DNA from: Pilaira anomala
Taxonomy: Eukaryota > Mucoromycota > Mucoromycetes > Mucorales > Mucoraceae
Reading direction: 5' to 3'
Assembly (NCBI GenBank): GCA_025716855.1
Contig: JAIXMQ010000043.1
Location: forward strand, 124,001-188,000
DNA length: 64,000 nucleotides
Each line of letters starts with the position of its first letter. The first letter of the stretch is position 1. Position numbers and translations under genes: made by a program. The notes under the pieces are model-generated. The model was not told where the DNA came from, made no database searches, and saw only the letters and a list, made by a program, of their open reading frames with translations. Shown here in pieces: positions 61,241 through 64,000 of this stretch.

Positions 61241-62550
61241 CCTTTTATCCCCTAAGATTTAGAATAATTTCAAGAATCCTGAAGTCTAGGGTTTTTTTTA
61301 TTATAGTCAAGACGTTTTACGGATAGTGTTTTGTATTAAGTCAATAGGTAATTAAGATCCCGATAAAACATTGTCCTGACAATGGAGAACGCAAGGAGTT
61401 TTTTTCGTCCCTAATTCCTTCCTTATATGACAATAAAGGTTACAATGAGGGTTTGGGGGTCCATCTGACTTTTTAAATTTGGGGTTTATGGTGGTGGGGG
61501 GGGGGGTGAATGAAAAAAAAATAATTTGTTTAAATATTTCAACTAAAATAGCCACTGAAGAGCCTCTAAAATAGTGCTTTAGAACAGAAACATCCCTAGC
61601 AGCAAAAGCGCTTCACAGCAAAGGAGACACTCTATACAAGCATAAATAGGTTGCAAAGGTGATAATAATGACTGATAGCTTACCTATAACACAAGTGATT
61701 TAGATACTATGCAAATATAAAAAAACATTTGCGTACCTTTATAGGCACGAGAGTTGTTATATATGATAAGTCTAGAGAAAATATGTATACTAAATAGAAA
61801 TAATAACTAGTAAAAGGGCACTCACTTTTATATGATGTATGTACTTACTTTAAACAAGTTTTTTCGAGATAGCAGAAGGCCGTCCTCTATTTAATAAAGT
61901 TTAAGTCAATACAAAATAAATATAATTATTAAAAGATCATCTATATCTACCTTAAACTTCAGTTATCAGAAAAAAAAATACACGGAAGTATATCGATTAA
62001 AGATATGAGCCTTGAATAATTAAAATCATTAACGTTAATATAGTGTAAGAGCTGTATTCATTTTTACCTTTAAAGAGAGCACAACGGGAAATTTTGGCTG
62101 AGATTTTTTTTTTTGAAACGTGTAAAAAAGTCGCTACCCTCCAGTTAAGAAGTTGTAAAAACTTGTAAAAACCTGAAAAATCCGAGAAATTTTTCCCGTT
62201 CTGAATATTGATCAGTTCATGATAAATCACTTGAGATATTATCTTGCAACTTCATAAAAAAGGGAGAAAAGACTAAGTGTGGCGAGACTTCTTATGATCT
62301 TTATCTTGTGAAAAAACAAGAGAGCTGTTGGAGCTAATCTGCCTTTTATACTAAGATAATATCAGCTGAGTTTTAATTTATGGATTGCTTGTAATATTGA
62401 AAAGTAATTTCTTGCGAGAAACAGGTAAATTCCACATCATTGATAAATTGTTCAGTTTATTCAAGTTCTTTTCAGTAATCTTCTTTTATCTCTTTTTCTT
62501 TCTTTCTTTCTTTCTTTATTCATACTACCTATATGTATTCTTTCTCCAAA
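61241..62550. other. No gene seen
   Basis: Stops in all frames. A minus-strand ORF at 61997-62230 and its surroundings have internally repetitive GTAAAAACTTGTAAAAACCTG sequence, which looks like repeat DNA rather than a gene. Confidence 0.35.
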
Positions 62551-62552
62551 TA

Positions 62553-63328
62553 ATGTCGAGAATTGTTTTATATCCTGTGCAAGAGGAGCTTCTTCGTAAG
62601 AAAAAACGGTATAAAATGTTAAACCTTCCTGATAATAATGGGCAGCAGCGATGAAGACCTGGAACCGGGGGTAAATGTTGCCAATACATCTTAAAATATA
62701 TCATTACTTACTCTTATATAACTCATTAGAAAAAAGGAAAAAAGACACGCCTCAAGAATTAGAAGCAAAAAAGAGAAGTAGGCAGTCTAGAGACCAAGCA
62801 GTTGCTGAAAGTTCTAAATCAGCTCAAACTCGTATCATCATTAAAGAAACAATTAATCAGATGATCAGTAGTATTTTCGATGGCGAATATGAATAATATT
62901 CTATCAAAATACCTCTTAAAACGGTTATTCGACCACAATATTCTGATACATTTACAAACAAAGTTAAAATAATTTCAGCATTCAGCAGAGAGGTTATTTT
63001 TAAAGCGCAATTTTTCATAAATTATTATATAATCAACAACTGTTTGACAACAATATTGAACGAGATTTTCAGCCAGAACTTTTGGTATAGAGTTTGCATG
63101 TTGATTTTTGGAAATCTCAGTAGTCAAGAACTTCAAGTTAAGTATTCATCAGTACCCAATATTGGTCATGCGTTTGATCGATATTTTCAAGATTATTCAT
63201 TGTCTATGCGCCCACTTTCAGGCTTAAAAGGATACTCACAGTGCCTTTCTTCAGCTTGTATTACACTGGCAACAACCTATAACAACTATATCGAAAATTT
63301 TCAAATCAAGCCAATATTTATTTTTTAA
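62553..63328 (+). other. Unrecognised short reading frames, probably mobile-element debris
   Basis: Three short frames follow one another: 62553-62654 (MSRIVLYPVQEELLRKKKRY), 62675-62896 (Lys/Arg/Ser-rich, ending FDGEYE) and 63044-63328 (LSSACITLATTYNNYIENFQ). Each looks protein-like in composition but lacks a recognised domain. The last resembles Mucorales transposon-associated hypothetical ORFs, on memory only. CTCATTAG at 62723-62730 could be an acceptor for the second frame. Confidence 0.3.
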
Positions 63329-63350
63329 AATATTCGTCCAATCTCCGTCC

Positions 63351-64000
63351 ATGAAAAAAGGCTTAATAAGAAAAGTCGTAGAGAAGTACTTGTTTCCATT
63401 AATAACGCTTACTGCTGGAGAACCTAACCTGAATGTGTTTGATGAAATTGAAAACCAAAATACCAGAAATGAAGTGGTAGCAGCTGCTCAAAATCAGATT
63501 TTTATAAATGAAGTCAAATCCCTCCTGTCTCAGGACTTGACCCCACAAAAACCTTTAACCAGAGCAAGAGTTTCAGAATCACCGGGCCTAGTAACACCAC
63601 TGTATCGTAAAATAATTGAAGAATACGAAGAATATCGAGTAAGATGTACTCAAACTTCTGCACAAGAGATTGTGGAAGCCCCCCAGAAAATATCTAGTAC
63701 TTCTTTAATCTTTTTACAACTCACCAAATCTGTCCTCGCTGCTACACAAGCATCTGTCAAAGTATCAGAATCTGTGGTGTGGACTTCTAAATCAGTTATT
63801 GCTGTAGGGCAAGATACAGCACCTCATTTTCCCTCAGATTCCAAAAGAACCTATGTTCGTCTTCTTACAGGATCAGCAATGACTTTCAATGTACAAGCTA
63901 ATAACATCAGTTTCACAGCTGCTACTATCAACTCTTGTTCTTCTATACTTTCTAATGCTATTCAAGAGATTTTAGACTCGGTTAATTGTTATCATGTTTC
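63351..64000 (+). CDS. Long ORF running off the window end, unrecognised
   Basis: An uninterrupted frame of about 216 codons starts at an ATG (63351) and is still open at the last base. It begins MKKGLIRKVVEKYLFPL, has a Glu/Arg-rich middle (PLYRKIIEEYEEYRVR) and a Ser/Thr/Val/Ala-rich second half with helical amphipathic stretches (LTKSVLAATQASVKVSESVV). In AT-rich DNA with stops every few dozen bases, this length is unlikely by chance. No domain is recognised. Neighbouring LINE and transposon relics make a mobile-element ORF possible, but its codon use is normal and no stop is present. Confidence 0.5.
   Translation, partial: MKKGLIRKVVEKYLFPLITLTAGEPNLNVFDEIENQNTRNEVVAAAQNQIFINEVKSLLSQDLTPQKPLTRARVSESPGLVTPLYRKIIEEYEEYRVRCTQTSAQEIVEAPQKISSTSLIFLQLTKSVLAATQASVKVSESVVWTSKSVIAVGQDTAPHFPSDSKRTYVRLLTGSAMTFNVQANNISFTAATINSCSSILSNAIQEILDSVNCYHV

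Overview
The window looks like AT-rich nuclear DNA from an early-diverging filamentous fungus, most likely Mucoromycota (Mucorales-like). The reasons are small GT-AG introns with TTTTAG/ATATAG acceptors, very dense A and T homopolymers and CT/CA/GA microsatellites, fungal proteins (Vip1-type RRM protein, fungal HMG box, YMC1-type carrier, CFEM-like GPI protein) and mobile-element relics of kinds common in Mucorales. The species cannot be named from the sequence alone. Exon boundaries below were worked out by hand from splice sites and frame. Every multi-exon model closes as a complete open frame, but none has transcript support.

Layout. 1-6.9 kb is a mobile-element graveyard: a frameshifted Tnp2-type (CACTA-like) transposase, a broken ORF with an IEIQ motif, two decayed RTC4-like fragments, a Tc1/mariner relic and one spliced hypothetical gene. 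7.2-18.2 kb is a gene-rich block, all on the minus strand: a secreted aspartic-protease-like protein lacking the standard catalytic motifs, a tandemly duplicated CFEM-like GPI protein (one copy dead, one intact), a peroxisomal enoyl-CoA isomerase, a UBE2T-like E2 with a long tail, and a monocarboxylate-type MFS transporter. 18.2-23 kb is gene-poor and repeat-rich. 23.1-26.6 kb carries a Tyr/Gln-rich protein, a lunapark homologue and a Vip1-type RRM protein.

29.5-41.2 kb is one nine-exon gene for a 3,699-residue SZT2-like protein, the large KICSTOR subunit that in animals links GATOR1/TORC1 to lysosomes. It converges on a DH/PH RhoGEF-like gene (41.4-44.9 kb). A 7.3-kb desert follows, then an HMG-box regulator, HPRT, 3-hydroxyanthranilate dioxygenase and a mitochondrial carrier (52.2-58.9 kb). 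From 58.9 kb to the end the window returns to transposon debris (two Tc1/mariner relics, a 5'-truncated LINE), ending in a long unrecognised ORF that runs off the edge.

The host genes do not form a single pathway. Plausible functional links are the secreted/cell-wall pair at 7-13 kb (protease-like and GPI protein) and the two membrane-trafficking or TOR genes (lunapark, SZT2). The rest are housekeeping. I found no convincing tRNA, rRNA or CRISPR. The strongest second-look items are the protease-like protein with both catalytic motifs altered, the E2 with a strong SUMO-interacting motif, and the fungal SZT2 homologue.
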